From assembly GCF_002382885.1 (NCBI RefSeq), contig NZ_NWVL01000044.1, positions 1-64,000 on the forward strand: a stretch of DNA of 64,000 nt. The letters are read 5' to 3'. Numbering within the stretch: position 1 is the first letter of the stretch; every line of letters starts with the position of its first letter. Below are positions 43,141-50,752 of this stretch, piece by piece. Below the pieces are notes generated by a model. That model was not told the origin of the DNA and searched no databases. It was given only the letters and a program-made list of their open reading frames with translations. The DNA is from Streptomyces sp. WZ.A104 (GTDB taxonomy: Bacteria; Actinomycetota; Actinomycetes; Streptomycetales; Streptomycetaceae). The translations under genes were made by a program, and so were the position numbers.

Positions 43141-44115
43141 TCAGGCGCGGCCGCGCGCCGCCATCCGGGCCTTGCGGGTGGCGAGCCTCTCGTCGAACTT
43201 CGCGGCCTCGCTGTCGAGACCGCCCATGTACAGGCCGAGCTCCTCCTGCGCCTGCATGCCCTCCGGGCCGAGCCCGTCGATCTCCATGACCTTCAGGTAG
43301 CGCAGCACCGGCTGGATCACGTCGTCGTGGTGGATGCGCATGTTGTAGATCTCGCCGATCGCCATCTGCGCGGCGGCCCGCTCGAATCCGGGCATGCCGT
43401 GGCCGGGCATCCGGAAGTTGACGACGACGTCGCGCACGGCCTGCATGGTGAGGTCCGGGGCCAGTTCGAAGGCGGAGCGCAGGAGGTTGCGGTAGAAGAC
43501 CATGTGGAGGTTCTCGTCGGTCGCGATCCGGGCCAGCATCCGGTCGCACACCGGGTCGCCGGACTGGTGGCCGGTGTTGCGGTGCGAGACGCGGGTGGCC
43601 AGCTCCTGGAAGGCAACGTACGCGACGGAGTGCAGCATCGAGTGCCGGTTGTCCGACTCGAAGCCCTCCGCCATGTGCGCCATGCGGAACTGCTCCAGCT
43701 TGTCCGGGTCCACGGCGCGTGAGGTGAGCAGGTAGTCGCGCATCACGATGCCGTGGCGCCCCTCCTCGGCGGTCCAGCGGTGCACCCAGGTGCCCCAGGC
43801 GCCGTCGCGGCCGAAGAGCGAGGCGATCTCGTGGTGGTAGCTGGGGAGGTTGTCCTCGGTGAGGAGGTTCACCACGAGGGCGATCTTGCCGATGTCCGTG
43901 ACCTTGGACTGGTCCGGCGCCCAGGCCTCGCCGTCCTCGAAGACGCCGGGGAAGTTGCGTCCGTCGGAGAACGGGACGTACTCGTGCGGCATCCAGTCCT
44001 TGGCGACCTTGAGATGGCGGTTCAGTTCCTGCTCCACCACCTCTTCCAGCGCGTACAGCAGCTGGGCGTCGGTCCACGCCTTCGAACTGCCGAGGTGGGG
44101 AGAGGTGATCGTCAC
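43141..44115 (-). CDS. desA: Acyl-ACP desaturase (ferritin-like di-iron)
   Basis: A 324-residue soluble stearoyl-ACP desaturase homologue that introduces a double bond into acyl-ACP chains. The di-iron site is visible as TAEEGRHG (EExxH) and TDENLHMVFYRN (DExxH). AWGTWVHRW and NRHSMLHSVAYVAFQELATR are family features. ATG 44115 has a GGGGAGCTCCTGG region upstream. The promoter has a complex operator (44142-44194), so expression is probably tuned to lipid status. It is convergent with the helical-repeat gene. Confidence 0.93.
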   Translation of the reverse strand: MTITSPHLGSSKAWTDAQLLYALEEVVEQELNRHLKVAKDWMPHEYVPFSDGRNFPGVFEDGEAWAPDQSKVTDIGKIALVVNLLTEDNLPSYHHEIASLFGRDGAWGTWVHRWTAEEGRHGIVMRDYLLTSRAVDPDKLEQFRMAHMAEGFESDNRHSMLHSVAYVAFQELATRVSHRNTGHQSGDPVCDRMLARIATDENLHMVFYRNLLRSAFELAPDLTMQAVRDVVVNFRMPGHGMPGFERAAAQMAIGEIYNMRIHHDDVIQPVLRYLKVMEIDGLGPEGMQAQEELGLYMGGLDSEAAKFDERLATRKARMAARGRA

Positions 44116-44141
44116 GGGGAGCTCCTGGGGACGGGAGAATT

Positions 44142-44194
44142 ACCTACGGCTTCGTAGGTTACGAGACCGTAGGTTAAGGCGACCGTAAGGGCAA
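44142..44194 (-). promoter_or_regulatory. Desaturase promoter with overlapping operator repeats
   Basis: Leftward, TTGCCC (44194-44189) and TACGGT (44171-44166) are spaced 17 bp. The inverted repeat ACCTACG-4-CGTAGGT lies at 44142-44159, just downstream of the start region. The half-site CGTAGGTT occurs at 44153-44160 and again at 44168-44175, overlapping the -10 box. The pattern suits a TetR-type repressor that blocks polymerase. Confidence 0.6.
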
Positions 44195-44275
44195 AGCCAA
44201 GCCCGTCCCCGCTGGCGGCCGACTACGTACCGTCATGTGCCCAGCTCGTGGTGGTGGTGTGGTGGCCCTCGCAGG

Positions 44276-44686
44276 TCAGTGGGGCTTTGCGGACAGCCCC
44301 CGGTCCTCCTCACCGAACTCCCGCAGCGGCAGGTCGTTGTCGAACCGCCCGGACCCGCCGTACAGGTTCCACTCCCAGCTGCCGACCCCGAGTCCGGGCA
44401 GCAGTGCCCCTTCGTTCAGCGACTTCGACCAGTCCACCGCCCGGTCCAGATCGAGCCGGACCACATGCCCCACCCCGTCGCACTCCGGGCACATCCCCGC
44501 CGGGTCGTTGAAGGAGTGCGCGCTCGCCCCGCCCGCGCTCGGGGTGCCGTACCGGGAGAACAGCACCCGGAGCACCGACCGGACGTCCATCGCCGTGCCC
44601 ACGGTCGAGCGGACGTTGCCGCCCAACGGCTTCTGGTCGATGACGACGGCCGCGGACAGGCTCTCCCCGGACTCCGCCCGTGGCCG
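44276..44686 (-). pseudogene. UvrA-like gene remnant
   Basis: A leftward frame encodes about 135 residues that match an internal part of UvrA-like (UvrA2/DrrC-type) ABC proteins: LSAAVVIDQKPLGGNVRSTV, VLRVLFSRYGTPSAGG, HSFNDPAGMCPECDGVG (a CxxC zinc site) and SLNEGALLPGLGVGSWEWN. The N-terminal Walker A region, the second zinc module and the whole C-terminal ATPase half are missing, and a stop follows at 44276. It starts directly after the ABC-F gene on the same strand, so a deletion probably joined the two. It is not expected to work. Confidence 0.78.
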
Positions 44687-44687
44687 C

Positions 44688-46319
44688 TCACCGGCCCGCC
44701 CGTACCTCCTGCGGCGTGGTGTCCCGCAGCTCGCCGTCCAGCCGCAGCCAGCGGGTGATTCCGATCGACTCCAGGAACGGCACATCGTGGCTCGCCACGA
44801 ACAGCGCCCCCTCGTACGCCCCCAGCGCCTCGGTCAGCCGCCGTACGCTCGCCAGGTCCAGGCTGTTCGTCGGCTCGTCGAGCAGCAGCAGCCGGGGCGC
44901 CGGATCAGCCAGCAGCAGCGTCGCCAGCGTCGCCCGGAAGCGCTCCCCGCCCGACAGCGTCCCCGCCGGGCGGTCCGCCGCCGCCCCCTTGAACAGGAAC
45001 CGCGCCAGCCGCGCCCGGACCGCGTTCTCGGTGCTGCCCGGGGCCGCCCGCGCCACGTTGCGCGCCACCGACACCGCGTCATCCAGGACATCCAGCCGCT
45101 GCGGGAGGAACCCCGTCTCGACGAGTGCGCTCGCCTCGCCGGACAGCGGCGCCAGCTCACCCGCGATCGTCCGGAGCAGCGCCGTCTTGCCCGCGCCGTT
45201 GCGCCCGGTCAGCGCGATCCGCTCGGGTCCCCGCACCGTCAACTCGCCCCGCAGTGGCGGACCGTAGGGCGGCGCCGGCTCCCGCAGCAGCAGCACCTCG
45301 CTGCCCGGGTGCACCCGGGTCTGCGGCAGCTCGACCCGGATCTCCTCGTCCTCCCGTACCGCGAGCTCCGCCTCGTCGAGCCGCTCCCGGGCCGCCGCGA
45401 GGCGTTCGGTGTGCAGGATGCGGTGCTTGCCCGCCGACTCCTGGGCGGACCGCTTGCGCTGCCCCATCACCACCTTGGGCTCCCGCTTGGTGTCCCACAT
45501 CTTCTGGCCGTAACGTCTGCGGCGGGCCAACTTCATGTGGGCGTCGGCCAGTTCACGCTTCTGGCGCTGGACGTCCGACTCGGCGGCCCGCACTGTGCGC
45601 TGCGCGGCCTCCTGCTCGACGGCGAGCGCCGCCTGGTACGCCGAGAGGTTCCCGCCGTACCAGGTCACCGCCCCCTCGCGCAGGTCGGCGATCCGGTCGA
45701 CCCGCTCCAGCAGTTCCCGGTCGTGGCTGACCACGAGCAGCGCACCGGTCCAGGCGTCGACCGCGTCGTACAGCCGCCGCCGGGCGTACACGTCCAGGTT
45801 GTTCGTCGGCTCGTCGAGCAGCAGCACCCCGGGGCGGGCCAGCAGCAGCGCGGCCAGCCGCAGCAGGACGCACTCGCCGCCGGACAGCTCGCCGACCGTG
45901 CGGTCCAGCCCGACGGACCCCAGGCCGAGCCCGTCCAGCGTTGCCCGGGTCCGCTCCTCCACGTCCCAGTCGTCACCGATCACCGCGAAGTGCTCCTCGC
46001 GGGCATCGCCCGACTCCACGGCGTCCAGTGCCGCCCGCCGCTGCGCGATGCCGAGCGCCTGATCGACCCGCAGGGCGGTGCCCGACGTCACCGACTGCGG
46101 CAGATGGCCGAGCCCGCCCCGGGTGGTGATCCGGCCGTCGAGCGGGGCGAGTTCACCCGCGATGAGCCGCAACAGGGTGGACTTGCCGCAGCCGTTGAGC
46201 CCGATCAGCCCCGTGCGGCCGGGACCGACGGCCAGGTCGAAGTCCCGGAAGACCTCGGTGCCGTCCGGCCAGGAGAAGGAGAGGGAGGTACAGCTGATGT
46301 GGGTATCGGTCGCAGGCAT
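44688..46319 (-). CDS. ABC-F family ATPase (ribosome-protection / antibiotic-resistance type)
   Basis: A 543-residue soluble protein with two ABC ATPase domains and no membrane part. Site 1 has GLNGCGKST, LSGGECVLLRL and LLLDEPTNNLD. Site 2 has GRNGAGKTA, LSGGERFRATLA and LLLDEPTNSLD. The basic linker (about 235-330: ARRRRYGQKMWDTKREPKVV) is the P-site tRNA interaction motif region of ABC-F proteins. Such proteins dislodge ribosome-targeting antibiotics or assist stalled ribosomes. Walker A of site 2 ends GKTA where GKST is usual. ATG 46319 follows GGGAGC. A promoter and leader ORF at 46443-46514 suggest antibiotic-induced attenuation control. Confidence 0.9.
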   Translation of the reverse strand: MPATDTHISCTSLSFSWPDGTEVFRDFDLAVGPGRTGLIGLNGCGKSTLLRLIAGELAPLDGRITTRGGLGHLPQSVTSGTALRVDQALGIAQRRAALDAVESGDAREEHFAVIGDDWDVEERTRATLDGLGLGSVGLDRTVGELSGGECVLLRLAALLLARPGVLLLDEPTNNLDVYARRRLYDAVDAWTGALLVVSHDRELLERVDRIADLREGAVTWYGGNLSAYQAALAVEQEAAQRTVRAAESDVQRQKRELADAHMKLARRRRYGQKMWDTKREPKVVMGQRKRSAQESAGKHRILHTERLAAARERLDEAELAVREDEEIRVELPQTRVHPGSEVLLLREPAPPYGPPLRGELTVRGPERIALTGRNGAGKTALLRTIAGELAPLSGEASALVETGFLPQRLDVLDDAVSVARNVARAAPGSTENAVRARLARFLFKGAAADRPAGTLSGGERFRATLATLLLADPAPRLLLLDEPTNSLDLASVRRLTEALGAYEGALFVASHDVPFLESIGITRWLRLDGELRDTTPQEVRAGR

Positions 46320-46442
46320 GCGGAGCTCCCGGGTACGTCGAGGAAGGGGTGAAGGAAGGTTGGAGAAGCTGAGATCGCACACGGGCGCTCCGGGCCGCGG
46401 CGAGGCGCGGCGGGCGCTGCACGGTGTGCACAGGACCTCAGA
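46320..46442 (-). promoter_or_regulatory. Structured leader of the ABC-F mRNA
   Basis: Between the leader ORF and the ABC-F start, the transcript can fold into nested stems. CTGAG and GCACAC just after the leader stop pair with GTGTGC and CTCAG further down, and an internal stem GCCGCG/CGCGGC lies between. Translation-dependent refolding of such a leader would fit induction by ribosome-stalling drugs. The fold is by eye only. Confidence 0.4.
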
Positions 46443-46481
46443 TCAGCAACGTCCTACTCCGATCGACGACACCAGGGACAT
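46443..46481 (-). CDS. Putative leader peptide MSLVSSIGVGRC
   Basis: A 12-codon ORF (ATG 46481, TGA 46445-46443) lies 123 bases upstream of the ABC-F gene. Its ATG begins 4 bases after the -10 box of the candidate promoter, so the transcript would have almost no 5' leader and be translated as a leaderless mRNA. If the start point is a few bases further on, GTG at codon 4 could be used instead. Leader ORFs upstream of ABC-F genes commonly sense stalled ribosomes. A function is inferred. Confidence 0.5.
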   Translation of the reverse strand: MSLVSSIGVGRC

Positions 46482-46485
46482 CTCG

Positions 46486-46514
46486 AAGGTAGGGCCGGGG
46501 CGCGGGCCCGGCAA
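46486..46514 (-). promoter_or_regulatory. ABC-F promoter with A/T element (WblC/WhiB7-like)
   Basis: Leftward, TTGCCG (46514-46509) and TACCTT (46491-46486) are 17 bp apart. Just upstream of the -35 box lies a TAAATCC patch, an A/T element in otherwise G/C-rich DNA. WhiB7/WblC-dependent promoters have an A/T-rich motif in this position, so induction by translation inhibitors is plausible. Confidence 0.5.
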
Positions 46515-46546
46515 CCGGATTTACGGCCGGTCCGGCACGGAGGGCG

Positions 46547-46963
46547 TCAGCAGGAGCCGCCCAGCAGGTCGGCCAGACCCCGGTCCAGCTCCAGGTAGCG
46601 GTGTTCCTCGCCCACCGGCACCAGCTCCTCGGCCCGCAGCAGGAAGCGCCGCAGTTCGTCGGTGCGCACATGCACCATCGCGATGCCCTCAGGGGCGTGG
46701 AACTCCAGCACCGTCCGCTCGTAGCCGAACGGCCGCACCCGTACATCACCCTCACCGGCGGGGGAGTCGACCCCGGTGGTCAGCAGCTCGCGGGAGAACT
46801 CCCAGGACACCTCGGTGCCCTCCAGGGTCGCCGGGGCCGGGAACGCCATGCGTACGGCGAAGGGGTACTGGCGGTCGTACTGCAGAGTGGCGGGCAGGGT
46901 CTCCATCCGCGGCGCGGACGCGACCATGCGGGCCTGCACGGACTGCTCGATAACGCTGGACAA
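46547..46963 (-). CDS. SsgA-like sporulation/cell-division protein (SALP)
   Basis: A 138-residue SsgA/SsgB-family protein, found only in morphologically complex actinomycetes, where members place septa and direct cell-wall remodelling. Family features are VIEQSVQARMVAS, LQYDRQYPFAVRMAFPAP, VSWEFSRELLTTG, GDVRVRPFGYERTVLEFHAP and VHVRTDELRRFLLRA. TTG 46963 is chosen because a GGGAG site lies 7 bases upstream and the family starts with this motif; ATG 47038 would add 25 poor residues. The C-terminus LADLLGGSC and its neighbours remind me of SsgD, but the assignment is not certain. Confidence 0.87.
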   Translation of the reverse strand: MSSVIEQSVQARMVASAPRMETLPATLQYDRQYPFAVRMAFPAPATLEGTEVSWEFSRELLTTGVDSPAGEGDVRVRPFGYERTVLEFHAPEGIAMVHVRTDELRRFLLRAEELVPVGEEHRYLELDRGLADLLGGSC

Positions 46964-47190
46964 GACCTGCTCCCTCTTGCTGCTGGGTGAACGCTTCCCG
47001 GCACTGGAGTAGACGACGGAACTCCACGATCCGTGCACCGGCGTGCGGCGTGACCTGCGTCACCGGCCACCGCCGCGCCCACCGGCCCGCCCGGCCCCAG
47101 CGCGTCGGCCCCCCGCACCCCCGCACTCCTGCCCGCTTCACGGCGACGCACCCTGGACGGGCCCGGGCCCGTGGGCTAGCTTCCAGCGCC

Positions 47191-48306
47191 ATGAAGGCCA
47201 TGGGGAACACGAGACGGCTGATGGCACTGGTGACCGGCGGCGTCGCACTGGCCGCCGCGCTGGTCGCACCGGGCGCACACGCGGCACCGGCCGGGGCAAC
47301 CGTACGGGGGGAGGCGGCCGCGACCACCGGATCACTGCCCGGCTGGAAGCTCACCGCCACCGGCACCGAGGCCCGTTTCCGCGGGCTCGCCGCGGTCAGC
47401 CGCTCCACCGCCTGGGTCGCCGGATCACAGGGCACGATCCTGCGCACCGGCGACGGCGGACGGCACTGGCGCGACGTATCGCCGCCGGGGGCGGGGGAGT
47501 TGGAGTTCCGGGACATCGAGGCGTTCGACGCCCGCCGGGCCGTCGCCCTGGCCATCGGCGAGGGCGAGGCCTCCAGGGTCCTGCGCACCGACGACGGGGG
47601 CGCCACCTGGACGGAGTCCTTCCGCAACTCCGATCCCCGCGCCTTCTACAACTGCCTGACCTTCTTCGACAGCCGCCACGGCCTCGCCGCGGGCGACCCG
47701 GTGGACGGGAAGTTCCGGGTCCTGTCCACGGCGGACGGCGGCCGCTCCTGGCGGGTCCTGCCCGATGCGGGGATGCCCGACGCCCTGCCGGGCGAAGCCG
47801 GTTTCGCCGCGAGCGGCCAGTGCCTGGCCAGCTCCGGCGCCAAGGACGTCTGGCTGACCACCGGGGGAGCGGCGACCGCGCGGGTCCTGCACTCCCGCGA
47901 CCGGGGCCGGACCTGGACGGCGAGCGCGTCGACCCTCCCGGCGGGCGACCCGGCCCGCGGCGTCTTCGCCGTCGCCTTCCGCGACCGGGCGCACGGCATC
48001 GCGGTGGGCGGGGACTACCGCCCCGACCAGGCGTCCCCGCGGGCCGCGGCCGTCACCGGCGACGGCGGCCGCACCTGGCGGCAGTCCGCCGCCCCGCCGC
48101 CCGCCTACCGCTCCGGCGTCACCTGGCTGCCGTACACCCGCTCCGCCGCCCTCGCCGTCGGCCCGACCGGTACCGACCTCACGCTGGACGCGGGGCGCAC
48201 CTGGCGCACCGTCGACACCGGTTCGTACGACACGGTCGACTGCACGCCCGACCTGGGCTGCTGGGCGTCGGGCGAGAAGGGGCGGGTGGCCCGGCTGGGC
48301 TTCTAG
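47191..48306 (+). CDS. Secreted YCF48/BNR-type beta-propeller protein
   Basis: A 371-residue exported protein. A signal peptide (about 1-31: LMALVTGGVALAAALVAPGA) precedes repeated WD/BNR-like blades with the Asp-box signature: LRTGDGGRHWRDV, LRTDDGGATWTES, LSTADGGRSWRVL, LHSRDRGRTWTAS and VTGDGGRTWRQS. Such propellers resemble YCF48/photosystem II stability factors and sialidase-type folds but lack sialidase catalytic residues. The function is unknown; protein or glycan binding outside the cell is likely. A hairpin follows at 48319. Confidence 0.85.
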   Translation: MKAMGNTRRLMALVTGGVALAAALVAPGAHAAPAGATVRGEAAATTGSLPGWKLTATGTEARFRGLAAVSRSTAWVAGSQGTILRTGDGGRHWRDVSPPGAGELEFRDIEAFDARRAVALAIGEGEASRVLRTDDGGATWTESFRNSDPRAFYNCLTFFDSRHGLAAGDPVDGKFRVLSTADGGRSWRVLPDAGMPDALPGEAGFAASGQCLASSGAKDVWLTTGGAATARVLHSRDRGRTWTASASTLPAGDPARGVFAVAFRDRAHGIAVGGDYRPDQASPRAAAVTGDGGRTWRQSAAPPPAYRSGVTWLPYTRSAALAVGPTGTDLTLDAGRTWRTVDTGSYDTVDCTPDLGCWASGEKGRVARLGF

Positions 48307-48614
48307 GACATCGCGGAGGCCCGCAGGGCGGGAGTCCACCGCCTGCGGGCGCCCCCCTACGTACCGACCGGCTTCCGCTCCTGTTGCCCTTGACCGCCCC
48401 GCGCTCCATCCGGTCCAGCCACCCGTTGCCCGCGGGCTGCTGCTGGGCGGCGATGGACCTGCCGTACCGGAGCCGCACGAACGTCTCCGGCAGCCGCATG
48501 CCCCCAGCCTGACCGTCCGCCCCAGCCCCGGCCACATATCGCCCCGCCCAGGGGGGGGCGACAGGCGGCGCCCTTAAGGCTCGGAGGGAGAACGAGCCCA
48601 CCACCCGGCCCCCC
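48307..48614. other. Gene-free stretch after the BNR gene
   Basis: Apart from the hairpin at 48319-48350 there is no supported gene. A leftward frame beginning MRLPETFVRLRYG near 48500 looks gene-like for some 40 residues, but it runs on without a stop into the BNR gene. A GGAGGGAG at 48584-48590 may be the old ribosome site of the broken kinase that follows. Confidence 0.45.
48319..48350 (+). terminator. Hairpin terminator of the BNR gene
   Basis: GCCCGCAG (48319-48326) pairs with CTGCGGGC (48343-48350), with inner G/C pairs after a one-base bulge, starting 12 bases after the stop codon. Confidence 0.6.
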
Positions 48615-49263
48615 GTGATCCGGTCGCTGCTGCCCGGTGAACTGGCGGCGGCGGGCCGGGTGCCCCCGCCGGGGACCGGCCCGGCACTCCGCGCGACTGG
48701 GCGGTCGACTGCCTGGCCTTCGGCTGGGCGGTCCTGTGCGGGCTCGTGATCCTCCGTGGCATCGCCCACTACGAGCACTTGCCGACCTGGCTCCGGGCGC
48801 TGGCCGCCCCGCTCGGCGCTCTAGTCTGCCTCGCCCTCTGGTGGCGGCGGCGTTACCCGGTGGCCGTCGCCCTGGTGGGGGTCCCCGCCCTCGCGCTCGC
48901 CAACACCTCCGTGGGCGCGGGCATGGTGATCCTGCTCAATCCTGGCCTGCGTGTGCCCTGATGGCCGAGACCGCGCAGGTCATCCGGGACAACGCGTACC
49001 AGGCGCTGGAGGAGCTGCGCGACGTGCTGTACGTGCTCCGCTCCGACTCCGAGGAGGGGGCCGACGAACGGGGCGAGCACGGCTCCCGGGGGAGCGGTAG
49101 GGGAACCGGCGGCGCGGCGGCCCCGCAGCCGAGGATGGGCGACATCGCGCGGCTGCTCGACGAGGCGCGGGCGGGCCAGCAGGTCGACATGCGCACTGAG
49201 GGCGACGCGACGGAGGCGGTACGGCAGAGGGCGCCCTTCCCCCGGCCCCAGGTCCAGCGCACC

Positions 49264-49277
49264 GCGTACCGCGTACC
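49264..49277 (+). repeat. 7 bp tandem duplication causing a frameshift
   Basis: GCGTACC occurs twice head to tail. Removing one copy restores RTAYRLIHEGLTNARKHVPG, the conserved entrance to the kinase ATPase domain. Confidence 0.85.
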
Positions 49278-49322
49278 GCCTGATCCATGAGGGCCTGACC
49301 AACGCTCGCAAGCATGTCCCGG

Positions 49323-49338
49323 GCGCCCGGGCGCCCGG
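49323..49338 (+). repeat. 8 bp tandem duplication causing a frameshift
   Basis: GCGCCCGG occurs twice head to tail. Removing one copy restores PGARVTVRVAGAPGSA in the kinase frame; as it stands, the frame ends at TGA shortly after. Confidence 0.8.
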
Positions 49339-49375
49339 GTGACGGTACGGGTCGCCGGAGCCCCGGGCTCCGCGG

Positions 49376-49660
49376 GTGGAGCTGGACGGCGGGACCCTCG
49401 AACACGGCAGCCGGGACAGTGTGTTCACGCTGCTGGCCCCGCGCGAACGTGAGACCGCGGACGCCGTGGCCCAGGGCCTCTCGAACGCGGAGATCGCCGA
49501 GCGGCTGTTCCTCTCCGTCGGCACCGTCAAGGCCACGGTGTCCAGCGCCCTGGCCAGGCTGGAGCCCGACAACCGCATCCAGCTGGCGCTGCTGGCCCAC
49601 GACGCGAGGCGGGCCGGGGACGGAGCCGGACTCGAACCGGCACCCTCCGACAGGCCCTGA
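49376..49660 (+). pseudogene. C-terminal remnant of a LuxR/NarL response regulator
   Basis: The frame encodes about 94 residues, mostly a GerE-type DNA-binding domain: LAPRERETADAVAQGLSNAE, IAERLFLSVGTVKATVSSAL, LARLEPDNRIQLALLAHDA. The receiver domain with its phospho-Asp is absent, there is no ribosome site, and it abuts the broken kinase, its presumed partner. A deletion probably fused the kinase 3' part to the regulator 3' part. A residual free DNA-binding domain cannot be excluded if a start is provided. Confidence 0.75.
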
Positions 49661-49682
49661 GCGGGTCGGCGCCCCTGTCGGC

Positions 49683-49970
49683 CTACTGCCGGTAAGGAGC
49701 CAGCTCGGGAGCCGTCTTCGTCGCGATGAACTCGGTGATCCGGTACGCGCACACGCCGTGCGCGGTGAAGGGGTCGGCCGACGCGATCCTCTCGATCGCC
49801 GCCCGGTCGTCGCCCACGGCCAGGATCACCCCGCCGTCCCGGGGGTTCTTGCGGCCCGAGGCGATGAAGACGCCCGCCGCGTACTGCTCGTCGAGCCAGG
49901 CGATGTGCTCCTCCATCAGCACGTCGGCGCGCTCGATCGGAGCCGTGTAGGTCAATTCGAGTACGAACAT
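49683..49970 (-). CDS. YCII-domain protein
   Basis: A 95-residue YciI-like protein, a small dimeric alpha/beta ferredoxin-like fold. The start is MFVLELTYTAPIERADVLME. The conserved HIAWLDEQYAAGVFIASG has the family His, and DGGVILAVGDDRAAIERIASADPF is the second half. Members are thought to bind or transform small molecules, but this one is uncharacterised. It is divergent from the endonuclease V gene, 93 bases away. Confidence 0.88.
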   Translation of the reverse strand: MFVLELTYTAPIERADVLMEEHIAWLDEQYAAGVFIASGRKNPRDGGVILAVGDDRAAIERIASADPFTAHGVCAYRITEFIATKTAPELAPYRQ

Positions 49971-50063
49971 GATCGTCAGGCTACGGGATGGCCGAGGGAC
50001 GGTTCCCGGCCCGCCGGGAGCCGCGTATCGGACGCCCGCCCGCCACCGCATAAGCTGCCGCAT

Positions 50064-50750
50064 ATGACGACCTCCCCCACCCCCGCCCATGAGACCCCCG
50101 CCGACGAAGCCGAGGGCCGGGCGATCCAGGACCGGCTGCGCGACAGGGTGATCCTGGACGAGCCGGGTCCGGAGCCCGGAACGGGGCTGGTCACCGGCGT
50201 GGACGTGGCCTACGACGACGAGAAGGACGTCGTCGTCGCGGCGGCCGTCGTGCTGGACGCCGCGACGCTGGAGACGGTCGACGAGGCCACCGCGGTCGGC
50301 CGGGTCACCTTCCCGTACGTCCCCGGGCTGCTGGCCTTCCGGGAGATCCCCACGGTGCTGGAGGCACTGGACGGGCTGAGCGAGGGCCCCGGCCTCGTCG
50401 TCTGCGACGGTTACGGACTGGCCCACCCCCGCCGCTTCGGGCTCGCCAGCCACCTGGGCGTGCTCACCGGACTGCCGGTGATCGGCGTCGGCAAGAACCC
50501 GTTCACCTTCACCTACGAGGCCCCGGGCCCCCGGCGCGGCGATTCCTCCCCGCTGGTGGACGGCGAGGAGGTGGTGGGCCGGGCCCTGCGCACCCAGGAG
50601 AACACCAACCCCGTCTTCGTCTCCGTCGGCCACCGCGTCAGCCTCGACAACGCCTGCGCCCACATCCTGCGCCTCTCCGGCCGCTACCGTCAGCCGGAGA
50701 CCACCCGCCGGGCGGACGCCCTGTGCCGCCGGACCCTCAAGGAGATCTGA
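50064..50750 (+). CDS. nfi: Endonuclease V
   Basis: A 228-residue deoxyinosine-directed endonuclease V that nicks DNA near deaminated adenine. Catalytic features are VTGVDVAYDDEKD (first Asp), VTFPYVPGLLAFREIP (the conserved PYIPG wedge region, here PYVPG), GLVVCDGYGLAHPRRFGLAS (second Asp) and PVIGVGKNPF. SVGHRVSLDNACAHILRL is the C-terminal signature. ATG 50064. The methyltransferase gene starts 2 bases after its stop, so the two are probably co-transcribed. Confidence 0.95.
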   Translation: MTTSPTPAHETPADEAEGRAIQDRLRDRVILDEPGPEPGTGLVTGVDVAYDDEKDVVVAAAVVLDAATLETVDEATAVGRVTFPYVPGLLAFREIPTVLEALDGLSEGPGLVVCDGYGLAHPRRFGLASHLGVLTGLPVIGVGKNPFTFTYEAPGPRRGDSSPLVDGEEVVGRALRTQENTNPVFVSVGHRVSLDNACAHILRLSGRYRQPETTRRADALCRRTLKEI

Positions 50751-50752
50751 CC

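Larger units (their letters stand above)
48615..49344 (+). pseudogene. Broken sensor histidine kinase (HisKA_3 type)
   Basis: Pieces of one kinase lie in four successive frames. The start VIRSLLPGELAAAGRVPPPG (frame of GTG 48615) shifts after ALR by an extra CG near 48691-48694. Then RDWAVDCLAFGWAVLCGLVI and the membrane segment LVCLALWWRRRYPVAVALVG follow in a second frame to 48961. About 80-100 residues, including the phosphorylated His, are missing. ETAQVIRDNAYQALEELRDV resumes in a third frame and shifts at a 7 bp duplication (49264-49277). Finally LIHEGLTNARKHVPGAR is shifted by an 8 bp duplication (49323-49338). No functional product is expected. Confidence 0.85.

Noticed and set aside
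47050..47063. GTGAC-4-GTCAC dyad between the SALP and BNR genes
   Set aside because: Short, and no promoter boxes around it; could be chance.
48343..48500. Leftward frame starting MRLPETFVRLRYG
   Set aside because: Looks gene-like for about 40 residues, but it has no stop before running antisense through the BNR gene and no recognised domain.
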